DNA of 30,955 nt from Proteromonas lacertae (GCA_002245135.1 NGBS01000060.1:1-30955); one strand, 5' to 3'; counted from the stretch's first letter, positions 18,489 through 27,997 are shown. Notes: generated from the sequence alone by a model not told the origin. Numbers and translations: made by a program.

Positions 18489-18914
18489 TTGGTCTTTTCC
18501 TTATCATTCAAAGAGCTACTTACAATCACCCGCAATTACTTATCAATGGAAGCCATCGGTAACAACTTACTCCAGACCGTAGATTGCCCAAGCGATAACA
18601 ACTACCAGAAGTTACCATCAGAGAATGAAAGGCAAGTGTTAGAGATGTGGATGAACAGGGCCGAGCAGATCTATCATTCCCTGGTCAGTGGAGAAGCACG
18701 TATACTCTACGATGAAGTAATCTCTCGTTATTGTAAAGACGAGATCATCAGTAGTAGCTTTGGAAAGGCTTACATCCTCTTGGATACTTGCGAGAAGATT
18801 AGCATGGAGAGTTGTCTTGGACAAGATGCATCGATAAGAGACTTAAGGCATCGACTCATTGACCTGGAGCTGGAGTATGCAATGGATCGATTACGGATAG
18901 ATGAAGAAGTTTGA
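18489..18914 (+). CDS. unknown helical protein, left-arm copy
   Basis: The frame has 141 residues starting near 'MVFSLSFKELL'; a second ATG 57 bases downstream ('MEAIGNNLL') is a fair alternative start. The protein is predicted to be nearly all helix with heptad-like Leu/Ile spacing and several acidic/basic pairs, ending 'LRIDEEV'. It has no signal peptide, membrane span or metal-binding pattern, and no family is recognised. It follows the polymerase by about 150 bases on the same strand, so it may be a replication or packaging accessory. It is uninterrupted and identical in length to its mirror copy. Confidence 0.5.
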   Translation: MVFSLSFKELLTITRNYLSMEAIGNNLLQTVDCPSDNNYQKLPSENERQVLEMWMNRAEQIYHSLVSGEARILYDEVISRYCKDEIISSSFGKAYILLDTCEKISMESCLGQDASIRDLRHRLIDLELEYAMDRLRIDEEV

Positions 18915-19091
18915 TCTCAAGTTTCACGAGGTACTCATCTTACCATATGATCATCCTTGGAGTTGTCATTGCATCGGTAACTAGCTTATAAACATAACCC
19001 AGGTACTTTACTTACTTACCGATGTAGTCTTCGGGAGGTGCTTAACGATCATTTATTTTATTCCTTGGAGATAACATTATAAGCAAAGACG

Positions 19092-19502
19092 ATGAAGACG
19101 ACTTATATCCTTGTAAGGGAAGTCACTCAAGATGATGGTCAGAAGATCCTTTATATTGATGCAAGGTTCCCATCGATCAAGGACCTTAGAAGGAATAGCA
19201 ACTACTATGACGTGAGCCGTCAATACGATCATCCCGAGGATGAATCCACCGACGATAATAGTTCCAGTGAAGATGACCGATCGATCGACTTAGGAAGTGA
19301 AGACACTGACAATGAGCAAGAGAACGAAGTGTACCTTGTAGGCAATTCAATTAAGAGAAAAGCATCTCTAGGAAGCTACTTGAAGGATAAGAGACGCAGA
19401 CTCAACAAGGGCAAGGAGTCTTCCTCTGACGATTCCTCCTCCTCCTCGGAGAAGGAGGAGGAGGAATCACCGGAGGAAGACTTTACCGAGGACAATGCTT
19501 AA
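19092..19502 (+). CDS. acidic Ser-rich protein with nuclear-type basic patch, left-arm copy
   Basis: The protein has 136 residues. Residues 1-45 look folded, starting 'MKTTYILVREVTQDD' with strand-like character. Two Asp/Ser/Glu tracts (about 48-75 and 112-136) flank a bipartite basic cluster 'KRKASLGSYLKDKRRRLNK', a strong nuclear localisation candidate. Ser runs followed by Glu suggest casein-kinase-type phosphorylation. Such acidic/basic low-complexity proteins occur as DNA-binding or chaperone-like factors of DNA viruses, but the family is unknown. The ATG at 19,092 is the first in frame. A 37-bp piece of this gene recurs at 11,887. Confidence 0.5.
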   Translation: MKTTYILVREVTQDDGQKILYIDARFPSIKDLRRNSNYYDVSRQYDHPEDESTDDNSSSEDDRSIDLGSEDTDNEQENEVYLVGNSIKRKASLGSYLKDKRRRLNKGKESSSDDSSSSSEKEEEESPEEDFTEDNA

Positions 19503-19541
19503 GATAAACAACCTCCTACATTCATTATCTAGACCCTGTTG

Positions 19542-19614
19542 GGAGGAATCCCGTAGGAACCTCACGTAAATGGGACTATGGTACATTGTCACAGAGTTCT
19601 AACGAGTGTTCTAG
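19542..19614 (+). repeat. 73-bp terminal-like repeat, copy 2 (left arm)
   Basis: This is the inverted counterpart of 11,997-12,069 (about 93% identical) and the mirror of 27,886-27,958. It sits just after the acidic-protein gene and before the three-gene array, so copies 1 and 2 bracket the polymerase module, and copies 2 and 3 bracket the three-gene arrays plus the centre. Confidence 0.75.
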
Positions 19615-19708
19615 GAGTCCGTCCCCTTCTAGATTCAGAGTTGACCATTCCGGCTACACCCCCCAAGGAAATGAACCTTCAATCATGTATATATACCTTC
19701 ATATATTG

Positions 19709-19896
19709 AAACGACTAGTTTGTAATTCTATTATGACTATCTTGTAACGACTAAATTCAATTCTATTTTGACTAATACCCAATACACTGGTACTATGTAT
19801 TGCATTTGGGATTTTACAATTAATGGTTATGAATTGACTCTTCTCTTAGTTTCAAATTTCTTGCACTTTTAAACTCTGTCATTTACGTAATTTACC
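19709..19896 (+). promoter_or_regulatory. upstream repeat P1 of the three-gene array
   Basis: This A+T-rich region shares, in order, TAACGACTA, GGTACTATGTATTGCAT, TTTTACAATTAATG, AGTTTCAAATTTCTTGCACTT and TTACGTAATTTACCATGTC with P2. TTACGTAA (19,883-19,890) ends six bases before the ATG at 19,897. It is probably a duplicated promoter and leader. Confidence 0.65.
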
Positions 19897-20749
19897 ATGT
19901 CATTAGCGTCATTGAAAGAAAAATATCCTGGTGCAATAATCCTTTGTGACATTGAAGAACCTGGTTATAAGTCCTTAGTTGAGACTCTTCTGATTCAAGA
20001 GAAGACGCTTTTGATAGAAGCAAGATGCTAGATATCACTGGTTCGGTAAACAGACCTCCTTGTATTGCGATATCGCAGGGGTGTAGCTGAACTTAGCTGA
20101 TTTCCGAAGACGTCCAGAATCAGAAACTGCATCATTTACTGAGTACATCAATGAAGCTGTGAAGGCATTGAAAGGCTCTTGAATTGCTTCCTGGACACTC
20201 CCAAGGATGGGGATGGCTTTGTTGACTTCGGTAGCTTCCATAGATTGACAAAGGTAACTAGCGATGCTCTCCATGAAATTGAACGATCCCTTTATGATCT
20301 AATGGAGAAGAGACTCCCAGAGTATAAAAGGAGCTTTACAAGTACCATCCACATTTAGTTGAACGTGATCCAGAGCTGCTAGGTCGTGAGTTGACAGAAC
20401 GAAGGATGTGTATTGTATCATCCTCCATAAGACTATTCCATTCCATGCTGTTGTTCTATCTGACATAGAGGATACCCTGAAGTAGCTAGATCTGATAGAC
20501 GAATGCAAAGATGTTTTTGAGATCCTTGATAATAACGAAGTACTGCAACTACATAATATGTTAGTCCCCGAGTATGGCAAGGCTGAGGAGCTGTTGGAGC
20601 TGGTACTTGATTCCATTGAGAGCATCAAGAAGAACTGGTCTATTGTTGTTGATACCTTCCCGAAGATCCCGGAAGTTGTTGATATTCACCCTGATGATGA
20701 TGATGAGAAGGATGATGATGATGATGAGAAGGATGAGGATGCTGAGTAA
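19897..20749 (+). pseudogene. array gene 1 (unknown family), decayed, left-arm copy
   Basis: The gene begins with the ATG of the conserved leader, but only patches are readable. Two patches show kinship with array gene 2: 'DGDGFVDFGSFHRL' matches 'DPDFIDFGSFLGL', and 'VLDSIESIKKNWSIVVDTF' (20,606-20,662) matches 'VVDSLRDLRKSWIVLSDTL'. The C-terminus is an Asp/Glu/Lys run written by GATGATGAT repeats (about 20,691-20,745). The predicted structure is helical. Function unknown. It is the most decayed of the three array genes, with several breaks. Long minus-strand open frames here are shadows. Confidence 0.5.
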
Positions 20750-20839
20750 GATCCTTGCTAAGTTCCTAATCTATCTACCTTTTCTACCTACCTTGCTTGT
20801 GTTGTCCTGGGGTTGATAACAACTACTTTTAAAAACTAA

Positions 20840-21042
20840 TTTGAAACAATTGTAACGACTACTTTTAAAATCTATTCTGACAATAACTAAATACAATAGT
20901 AATGTGTACTTACTATCAATACCTAGTACATTGGTACTATGTATTGCATCTTGGCATTTTACAATTAATGCTTATGAATCGACACTTCTTCTAGTTTCAA
21001 ATTTCTTGCACTTCTAATACTTTGTCAATTACGTAATTTACC
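20840..21042 (+). promoter_or_regulatory. upstream repeat P2 of the three-gene array
   Basis: It carries the same ordered blocks as P1, including GGTACTATGTATTGCAT and TTTCAAATTTCTTGCACTT, and ends in TTACGTAA (21,029-21,036), six bases before the ATG at 21,043, exactly as in P1. It also has TAATGTGTACTT, shared with P3. Confidence 0.65.
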
Positions 21043-22118
21043 ATGTCAAAAAGATCTTGTATGTGTACTTCAGTTATTTCTGACTCCTCTGAGGATGAGC
21101 TATCTCCTCCAGTGGTCAAGAGAGTATACCAATCCTTACTATCATCTACTAGGTAAAGATCCTTCCGAGTCTACATGAGCCTGATAATGCTGAAGCTCTT
21201 ACAACTACTGATAGTTCCTTACTCCTCAAGAAGTATGTTGCTGGTGTCTGCTCCCTTTATGAATCTTTGGTAAGTATCTTCACTAGTTGCTTCAATGAGA
21301 CCCGTGGTAAGATCGTCTTTCCCAATGCTGCCTTTGATAAGCTCGTGCTTGCTTACGATGAGTTGATTGATGCTAAAGGGGATATCGATAAGTTGAAGAA
21401 GCTACCAGTAAAGTTCAATGGTAAGCACGGTGAGTATCCATGGTTCAATATCCAAAGCTCCATCTATTATTCAATTGAAAGTGTCCAGGACCATCTTACT
21501 GATCTCTACGATATCAATGACTATCCCTTCAGAGTTATCCGGGATATGCGTAGCTATGTGGATAAGGCTTATGACACTGCCTAGAAGCTAATGAACTGCT
21601 TCAAGGAAGCTGTTCATCCAGACCCTGACTTCATTGACTTTGGTTCCTTCCTTGGATTGCTTGGTACAGCTAATGATACTTCCCGGAATATAAGTAACCA
21701 TCTGAATAACTTCTCCAGTCGATTCCCTAAGAATGAGCTTATTGCTACTCATCCATACCTAGCTGAGAACGACACTGAGCAGTTGCATTACGAGGATGTG
21801 GAGGAGTCCCTTGAGGATCTAAAGGAATAGTTTAAACCCATTGATGCAACAATCCATCTGATGAATGGTGCTGGTCTACCAAGGATTATCAGTGCCCTTG
21901 AAGATATCCTGCCTATGGCTAACAATGAAGATCTGGAATTCTTTGAGACGTGTGAAGTACTTCTTCCGAAGAATAAGTTTGTATACGAGGGAAGTAAAGC
22001 TGAAGAGAAGTTAAAGCTGGTTGTTGACTCTCTAAGAGATCTTCGTAAGAGCTGGATAGTCTTGAGCGATACCTTAAACAAGATCCAGACTACCCTTGTC
22101 CTGGAGCATAATAATTAA
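21043..22118 (+). pseudogene. array gene 2 (unknown family), left-arm copy
   Basis: Open pieces at 21,267-21,584, 21,591-21,830 and 21,861-22,118 lie in one frame. They encode a largely helical protein with a Ser/Asp/Glu-rich N-terminus ('SDSSEDELSPP'), a middle with 'GEYPWFNIQSSIYYSIES', the family signature 'DPDFIDFGSFLGL', and the C-terminal 'VVDSLRDLRKSWIVLSDTL'. I do not recognise the family; related patches in array gene 1, and weaker ones in gene 3, make it an expanded gene family of this element. It has about three interruptions. There is no membrane span or metal site. Confidence 0.5.
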
Positions 22119-22162
22119 CTTTACCTTATTCTTTCTAAGTACCTTGTTTGTTGTTGGATTGT

Positions 22163-22445
22163 TAACGACTAGTTTTCATAACTAATTTGAATTAAAACTA
22201 TGAACATCCGTAATGTGTACTTGTAACAATTACCTCATTGACATTATCATGGTCATAATTACCAGCTATAATCTCTATGAGGTAAGGTGTTAGTTGGTGT
22301 ACGGTGTTAGTTAGGAGAATAAAACTTTTGGATAACCTTGAATTGCATTTTATAGATAATCAATTCTCAGGAGCTTGTGAATCGACATTCCAGGCATTCT
22401 CAAATTTCCAGGTCCTTTGAAAATCTCATCTTTACTTTGCTTATC
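22163..22445 (+). promoter_or_regulatory. upstream repeat P3 of the three-gene array
   Basis: This is the most diverged copy. It shares TAACGACTAgTTTTcAtAACTAATTTGAA and TAATGTGTACTT with P1/P2, plus a TTGCATTTTA block and GTGAATCGACA, then has extra sequence including a small inverted pair, CTCATTGACATTAT...ATAATCTCTATGAG. The TTACGTAA motif is not kept. An ATG at 22,446 sits in the equivalent place. Confidence 0.5.
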
Positions 22446-22608
22446 ATGAACTTTGACTTAGCCATTGTATCATCCCCTGTCTATCCACTCCTAAGAGCCT
22501 TTGCCTTACCAGATGATTGCATCTTCCAAGTAACCTTTCGTCACAGATGATTGCACGATCATCTTCCACCTCTTACTTAACAAGACCTTCATTCTCCATT
22601 TCCCTCAG

Positions 22609-23484
22609 TTGTTGAACCCAATCACTCAGATCCTCCATAAGCAATTGAAAATTGATCCGATACTTAAGCTATTCAGAACAACTCCATCTTACTCAGGCTA
22701 TAGTCTTCTCCTTGTCAAGTTCCGAGAAGACCTTGTTGAACTAGAGATACTTTACGAATCTACCAAGGCTGGATTGGGAGCTCACAATCCCTTAACCTTT
22801 CACTTGATCACCTCCATGCATTACCTTTACTCTCTGAATAACCAGATAAAGTACTACGGGCAGTCTTATCATCAACATTTCCATGGAGCTGTCATTGTCC
22901 ACAACCTCCAAGAGAAGTTCCTTGTGGATGCCTGGAAGGAGAGGGAGGGTGCTTCCTATGATGTTCATTTACAGCTAGAGTGCTTAATCCCCACGATCAC
23001 TAGAATGATGGGAAGCTTAATCAGGCATGGGAAACTTAGGGATGAACTATGGTCCTTGACTAACCTTATCATTAAAGATCGCGATGACTTGCTAGCTGCT
23101 CAATATAGAAGTCCCAATGGTTGTTTGCATGGAGCTGACATCGTTGACATTTATGGGAACTACTCCATCATCCGTACTAAGCTCTCTACACTCCGTGAGT
23201 ACCGACTCCTACAGCTTAACATTATCGACAACTCCAATATCAAAGATGTTCAATCTACTAATCAAGGTAAAGTCACCTCCTCCGAGGAAGGTGCTTCTGA
23301 TAAAGTTATACTCAAGGACTATCCCATACAGGTGAACTTATCGGTGTTAACAAAGCCAGACAATGCCGAGGTAGTCAACTCCGAGGAAGTCAACTCCGAG
23401 GAAGCGCATAAGGAGACGCTCATCAATCAAGTAAAGCGTGGATTCCAAGAGCTACTTAAGATGATCGGACTCAACAATAACTAG
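22609..23484 (+). CDS. array gene 3, helical protein of unknown function
   Basis: This gives 291 residues from the ATG at 22,609. A short eroded frame from the ATG at 22,446 may be the older N-terminus. Residues 1-205 are mostly helical with 'FREDLVELEILYEST' and 'HGADIVDIYGNYS', the latter weakly resembling the 'DPDFIDFGSFLGL' motif of array gene 2. The tail after about 205 is polar, with a 15-bp direct duplication (23,374-23,403) giving 'VNSEEVNSEE', and ends in a short amphipathic helix. No family is recognised. The last ~88 codons lie in the single-copy centre, so only this copy has the full tail; the right-arm copy has a different, short end. Confidence 0.5.
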   Translation: MLNPITQILHKQLKIDPILKLFRTTPSYSGYSLLLVKFREDLVELEILYESTKAGLGAHNPLTFHLITSMHYLYSLNNQIKYYGQSYHQHFHGAVIVHNLQEKFLVDAWKEREGASYDVHLQLECLIPTITRMMGSLIRHGKLRDELWSLTNLIIKDRDDLLAAQYRSPNGCLHGADIVDIYGNYSIIRTKLSTLREYRLLQLNIIDNSNIKDVQSTNQGKVTSSEEGASDKVILKDYPIQVNLSVLTKPDNAEVVNSEEVNSEEAHKETLINQVKRGFQELLKMIGLNNN

Positions 23485-23649
23485 TAGCTGGGATCATGAT
23501 CAAGACAATGATGAGTAAGTCAATGGAGGCCACTACAATTAACTCAAGGAAGGTAAAAGACCCGATAAGGAATAGACAAGGTACTGAAGGATAGGTGATC
23601 ATCAGCTAGTAAGAAAATTCTCTTGACCTAGCAATTCCAAGTCCCCAAC

Positions 23650-23934
23650 ATGAATATCATCCTCCGAGTAATCGTAGTCTCCTTACAAGATGCCCTCAAT
23701 TACTTATACGAGAACGATCTGCTAATGTTTATGCTCCTGACTAACGTGATGGCAATTGGAATTATCGGTACATTCCTTCTTTGTTTCAACTTTGCTAAGT
23801 GGTGTTGGACTTGTAGTAAGTGTTGTTGTAGATGGTGCTGCTTCCTCGGGAGTATTGTAGTTACCTTTCATCGGCCTCTTCACAATAGTCACGATCATTA
23901 CCTTGGTAAGCAATGGAACGCCCGTAGTTGTTAG
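23650..23934 (+). CDS. small membrane protein with Cys/Trp cluster
   Basis: The protein has 94 residues. A hydrophobic span of about 22 residues (about 26-48, 'LLTNVMAIGIIGTFLLCF') is followed directly by 'WCWTCSKCCCRWCCF', with eight Cys and three Trp within about 15 residues, and then a His-containing tail. This predicts a single-pass membrane protein with a lipid-modified or metal-binding face. It parallels the 127-residue protein at 4,278-4,661 in the other element, although the sequences are not alignable beyond that layout. It is the only gene wholly inside the single-copy centre. The family is not recognised. Confidence 0.45.
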   Translation: MNIILRVIVVSLQDALNYLYENDLLMFMLLTNVMAIGIIGTFLLCFNFAKWCWTCSKCCCRWCCFLGSIVVTFHRPLHNSHDHYLGKQWNARSC

Positions 23935-24282
23935 TTAAGCCTTACAGCTTCGGTCTTTACAATGATGTGGTATGGGGATGATCATTATCAATAAACCAAG
24001 GAGTTCAAAGGCCTTTAAATTAAAGAGCTGAAGAAGATGGAAACTCCCTAGAAGTCAACTCTGATAAGACAGCTTCAAGAAGACAGCTTCAAGAACGTGA
24101 CTATGAAGCTGTAACCAAACGCAAGGCAAAGTAACTATGCTGATGATATTATCAATAATAAGTCAAGGAGTTGATTAGGGATTCAGTATCGTCCAGGGAT
24201 CTCTGGAGGCCATCAGCATCATGAATGATCATCTCCAGGTAGGTGAAGATTTCAGAAGGGGAATGGCTAAATCATTATCGTG
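23935..24282. other. gene-free end of the centre
   Basis: No frame is convincing. AAGACAGCTTCAAG is repeated in tandem at 24,066-24,093. The junction with the right arm is at 24,282/24,283, where GAAGCTGTAG begins the inverted copy; a near-identical GAAGCTGTAA occurs at about 24,106-24,115, a possible short-homology partner. Confidence 0.4.
24066..24093. repeat. 14-bp perfect tandem duplication
   Basis: AAGACAGCTTCAAG occurs twice without a gap. It has no protein context. Confidence 0.8.
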
Positions 24283-24891
24283 AAGCTGTAGGAGTCGGTA
24301 CTCACGGAGTGTAGAGAGCTTAGTACGGATGATGGAGTAGTTCCCATAAATGTCAACGATGTCAGCTCCATGCAAACAACCATTGGGACTTCTATATTGA
24401 GCAGCTAGCAAGTCATCGCGATCTTTAATGATAAGGTTAGTCAAGGACCATAGTTCATCTCTAAGTTTCCCATGCCTGATTAAGCTTCCCATCATTCTAG
24501 TGATCGTGGGGATTAAGCACTCTAGCTGTAAATGAACATCATAGGAAGCACCCTCCCTCTCCTTCCAGGCATCCACAAGGAACTTCTCTTGGAGGTTGTG
24601 GACAATGACAGCTCCATGGAAATGTTGATGATAAGACTGCCCGTAGTACTTTATCTGGTTATTCAGAGAGTAAAGGTAATGCATGGAGGTGATCAAGTGA
24701 AAGGTTAAGGGATTGTGAGCTCCCAATCCAGCCTTGGTAGATTCGTAAAGTATCTCTAGTTCAACAAGGTCTTCTCGGAACTTGACAAGGAGAAGACTAT
24801 AGCCTGAGTAAGATGGAGTTGTTCTGAATAGCTTAAGTATCGGATCAATTTTCAATTGCTTATGGAGGATCTGAGTGATTGGGTTCAACAA
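24229..24891 (-). CDS. array gene 3, right-arm copy with substituted end
   Basis: The first 209 residues equal those of the 22,609-23,484 product. At the inner boundary of the palindrome the frame enters unrelated centre sequence and stops after 11 other residues (beginning 'HDNDLAIPLL'). The loss of the polar tail is a direct result of where the inverted duplication joined. Function unknown, as for the other copy. Confidence 0.5.
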   Translation of the reverse strand: MLNPITQILHKQLKIDPILKLFRTTPSYSGYSLLLVKFREDLVELEILYESTKAGLGAHNPLTFHLITSMHYLYSLNNQIKYYGQSYHQHFHGAVIVHNLQEKFLVDAWKEREGASYDVHLQLECLIPTITRMMGSLIRHGKLRDELWSLTNLIIKDRDDLLAAQYRSPNGCLHGADIVDIYGNYSIIRTKLSTLREYRLLQLHDNDLAIPLLKSSPTWR

Positions 24892-25054
24892 CTGAGGGAA
24901 ATGGAGAATGAAGGTCTTGTTAAGTAAGAGGTGGAAGATGATCGTGCAATCATCTGTGACGAAAGGTTACTTGGAAGATGCAATCATCTGGTAAGGCAAA
25001 GGCTCTTAGGAGTGGATAGACAGGGGATGATACAATGGCTAAGTCAAAGTTCAT

Positions 25055-25337
25055 GATAAGCAAAGTAAAGATGAGATTTTCAAAGGACCTGGAAATTTGA
25101 GAATGCCTGGAATGTCGATTCACAAGCTCCTGAGAATTGATTATCTATAAAATGCAATTCAAGGTTATCCAAAAGTTTTATTCTCCTAACTAACACCGTA
25201 CACCAACTAACACCTTACCTCATAGAGATTATAGCTGGTAATTATGACCATGATAATGTCAATGAGGTAATTGTTACAAGTACACATTACGGATGTTCAT
25301 AGTTTTAATTCAAATTAGTTATGAAAACTAGTCGTTA
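25055..25337 (-). promoter_or_regulatory. upstream repeat P3, right-arm copy
   Basis: This is the mirror of 22,163-22,445, read on the minus strand upstream of array gene 3. It contains the same TAATGTGTACTT and CTCATTGACATTAT blocks. Confidence 0.5.
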
Positions 25338-25381
25338 ACAATCCAACAACAAACAAGGTACTTAGAAAGAATAAGGTAAAG

Positions 25382-26457
25382 TTAATTATTATGCTCCAGG
25401 ACAAGGGTAGTCTGGATCTTGTTTAAGGTATCGCTCAAGACTATCCAGCTCTTACGAAGATCTCTTAGAGAGTCAACAACCAGCTTTAACTTCTCTTCAG
25501 CTTTACTTCCCTCGTATACAAACTTATTCTTCGGAAGAAGTACTTCACACGTCTCAAAGAATTCCAGATCTTCATTGTTAGCCATAGGCAGGATATCTTC
25601 AAGGGCACTGATAATCCTTGGTAGACCAGCACCATTCATCAGATGGATTGTTGCATCAATGGGTTTAAACTATTCCTTTAGATCCTCAAGGGACTCCTCC
25701 ACATCCTCGTAATGCAACTGCTCAGTGTCGTTCTCAGCTAGGTATGGATGAGTAGCAATAAGCTCATTCTTAGGGAATCGACTGGAGAAGTTATTCAGAT
25801 GGTTACTTATATTCCGGGAAGTATCATTAGCTGTACCAAGCAATCCAAGGAAGGAACCAAAGTCAATGAAGTCAGGGTCTGGATGAACAGCTTCCTTGAA
25901 GCAGTTCATTAGCTTCTAGGCAGTGTCATAAGCCTTATCCACATAGCTACGCATATCCCGGATAACTCTGAAGGGATAGTCATTGATATCGTAGAGATCA
26001 GTAAGATGGTCCTGGACACTTTCAATTGAATAATAGATGGAGCTTTGGATATTGAACCATGGATACTCACCGTGCTTACCATTGAACTTTACTGGTAGCT
26101 TCTTCAACTTATCGATATCCCCTTTAGCATCAATCAACTCATCGTAAGCAAGCACGAGCTTATCAAAGGCAGCATTGGGAAAGACGATCTTACCACGGGT
26201 CTCATTGAAGCAACTAGTGAAGATACTTACCAAAGATTCATAAAGGGAGCAGACACCAGCAACATACTTCTTGAGGAGTAAGGAACTATCAGTAGTTGTA
26301 AGAGCTTCAGCATTATCAGGCTCATGTAGACTCGGAAGGATCTTTACCTAGTAGATGATAGTAAGGATTGGTATACTCTCTTGACCACTGGAGGAGATAG
26401 CTCATCCTCAGAGGAGTCAGAAATAACTGAAGTACACATACAAGATCTTTTTGACAT
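25382..26457 (-). pseudogene. array gene 2, right-arm copy
   Basis: This is the mirror of 21,043-22,118, with the same three open pieces (25,382-25,639, 25,670-25,909, 25,916-26,233) and the same interruptions. It therefore carries the same family patches, 'DPDFIDFGSFLGL' and 'VVDSLRDLRKSWIVLSDTL'. Confidence 0.5.
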
Positions 26458-26660
26458 GGTAAATTACGTAATTGACAAAGTATTAGAAGTGCAAGAAATT
26501 TGAAACTAGAAGAAGTGTCGATTCATAAGCATTAATTGTAAAATGCCAAGATGCAATACATAGTACCAATGTACTAGGTATTGATAGTAAGTACACATTA
26601 CTATTGTATTTAGTTATTGTCAGAATAGATTTTAAAAGTAGTCGTTACAATTGTTTCAAA
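26458..26660 (-). promoter_or_regulatory. upstream repeat P2, right-arm copy
   Basis: This is the mirror of 20,840-21,042, including TTACGTAA six bases before the start codon of array gene 2 on the minus strand. Confidence 0.6.
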
Positions 26661-26750
26661 TTAGTTTTTAAAAGTAGTTGTTATCAACCCCAGGACAACA
26701 CAAGCAAGGTAGTTAGAAAAGGTAGATAGATTAGGAACTTAGCAAGGATC

Positions 26751-27603
26751 TTACTCAGCATCCTCATCCTTCTCATCATCATCATCATCCTTCTCATCAT
26801 CATCATCAGGGTGAATATCAACAACTTCCGGGATCTTCGGGAAGGTATCAACAACAATAGACCAGTTCTTCTTGATGCTCTCAATGGAATCAAGTACCAG
26901 CTCCAACAGCTCCTCAGCCTTGCCATACTCGGGGACTAACATATTATGTAGTTGCAGTACTTCGTTATTATCAAGGATCTCAAAAACATCTTTGCATTCG
27001 TCTATCAGATCTAGCTACTTCAGGGTATCCTCTATGTCAGATAGAACAACAGCATGGAATGGAATAGTCTTATGGAGGATGATACAATACACATCCTTCG
27101 TTCTGTCAACTCACGACCTAGCAGCTCTGGATCACGTTCAACTAAATGTGGATGGTACTTGTAAAGCTCCTTTTATACTCCGGGAGTCTCTTCTCCATTA
27201 GATCATAAAGGGATCGTTCAATTTCATGGAGAGCATCGCTAGTTACCTTTGTCAATCTATGGAAGCTACCGAAGTCAACAAAGCCATCCCCATCCTTGGG
27301 AGTGTCCAGGAAGCAATTCAAGAGCCTTTCAATGCCTTCACAGCTTCATTGATGTACTCAGTAAATGATGCAGTTTCTGATTCTGGACGTCTTCGGAAAT
27401 CAGCTAAGTTCAGCTACACCCCTGCGATATCGCAATACAAGGAGGTCTGTTTACCGAACCAGTGATATCTAGCATCTTGCTTCTATCAAAAGCGTCTTCT
27501 CTTGAATCAGAAGAGTCTCAACTAAGGACTTATAACCAGGTTCTTCAATGTCACAAAGGATTATTGCACCAGGATATTTTTCTTTCAATGACGCTAATGA
27601 CAT
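26751..27603 (-). pseudogene. array gene 1, right-arm copy
   Basis: This is the mirror of 19,897-20,749, similarly decayed and ending in the same Asp/Glu/Lys run. It is nearly identical to the left copy. Open frames on the plus strand here (26,872-27,201 and 27,226-27,465) are shadows. Confidence 0.5.
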
Positions 27604-27791
27604 GGTAAATTACGTAAATGACAGAGTTTAAAAGTGCAAGAAATTTGAAACTAAGAGAAGAGTCAATTCATAACCATTAATTGTAAAATCCCAAATGCAA
27701 TACATAGTACCAGTGTATTGGGTATTAGTCAAAATAGAATTGAATTTAGTCGTTACAAGATAGTCATAATAGAATTACAAACTAGTCGTTT
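27604..27791 (-). promoter_or_regulatory. upstream repeat P1, right-arm copy
   Basis: This is the mirror of 19,709-19,896, with TTACGTAA six bases before the array gene 1 start on the minus strand. Confidence 0.6.
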
Positions 27792-27885
27792 CAATATATG
27801 AAGGTATATATACATGATTGAAGGTTCATTTCCTTGGGGGGTGTAGCCGGAATGGTCAACTCTGAATCTAGAAGGGGACGGACTC

Positions 27886-27958
27886 CTAGAACACTCGTTA
27901 GAACTCTGTGACAATGTACCATAGTCCCATTTACGTGAGGTTCCTACGGGATTCCTCC
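27886..27958 (-). repeat. 73-bp terminal-like repeat, copy 3 (right arm)
   Basis: This is the mirror of copy 2 and lies in the same orientation as copy 1 (11,997-12,069), to which it aligns without gaps at about 93%. Confidence 0.75.
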
Positions 27959-27997
27959 CAACAGGGTCTAGATAATGAATGTAGGAGGTTGTTTATC

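Larger units (their letters stand above)
16540..23217. repeat. left arm of the giant inverted repeat
   Basis: Each position x in this arm pairs with about 47,500-x in the right arm; the sum drifts down by only a few bases toward the outer end. The arm holds the polymerase 3' part and all downstream genes. Across the inner ~5.4 kb no length difference was seen, and only about two base differences were noticed. Inner boundary: identity stops after ...CTACAGCTT at 23,217. Confidence 0.95.
23218..24282. other. single-copy centre (loop) of the giant inverted repeat
   Basis: These 1,065 bases have no counterpart in the window. They hold the 3' end of array gene 3, the Cys/Trp-rich membrane frame (23,650-23,934), and a gene-free part after 23,935 with a perfect 14-bp tandem pair (24,066-24,093). 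The composition equals that of the arms, so the centre is element DNA and not host filler. Confidence 0.85.

Noticed and set aside
20035-20628. Minus-strand open frames at 20,035-20,274 and 20,299-20,628 (and their plus-strand mirrors at 26,872-27,465)
   Set aside because: They are Ser-rich shadows opposite array gene 1, whose plus-strand patches match array gene 2; the codon pattern is that of an antisense frame.
14653-22118. A non-standard genetic code as the reason for interrupted frames
   Set aside because: Ordinary stops end the neighbouring frames normally, and interruptions are of more than one kind, so decay or sequence error is the simpler reading.
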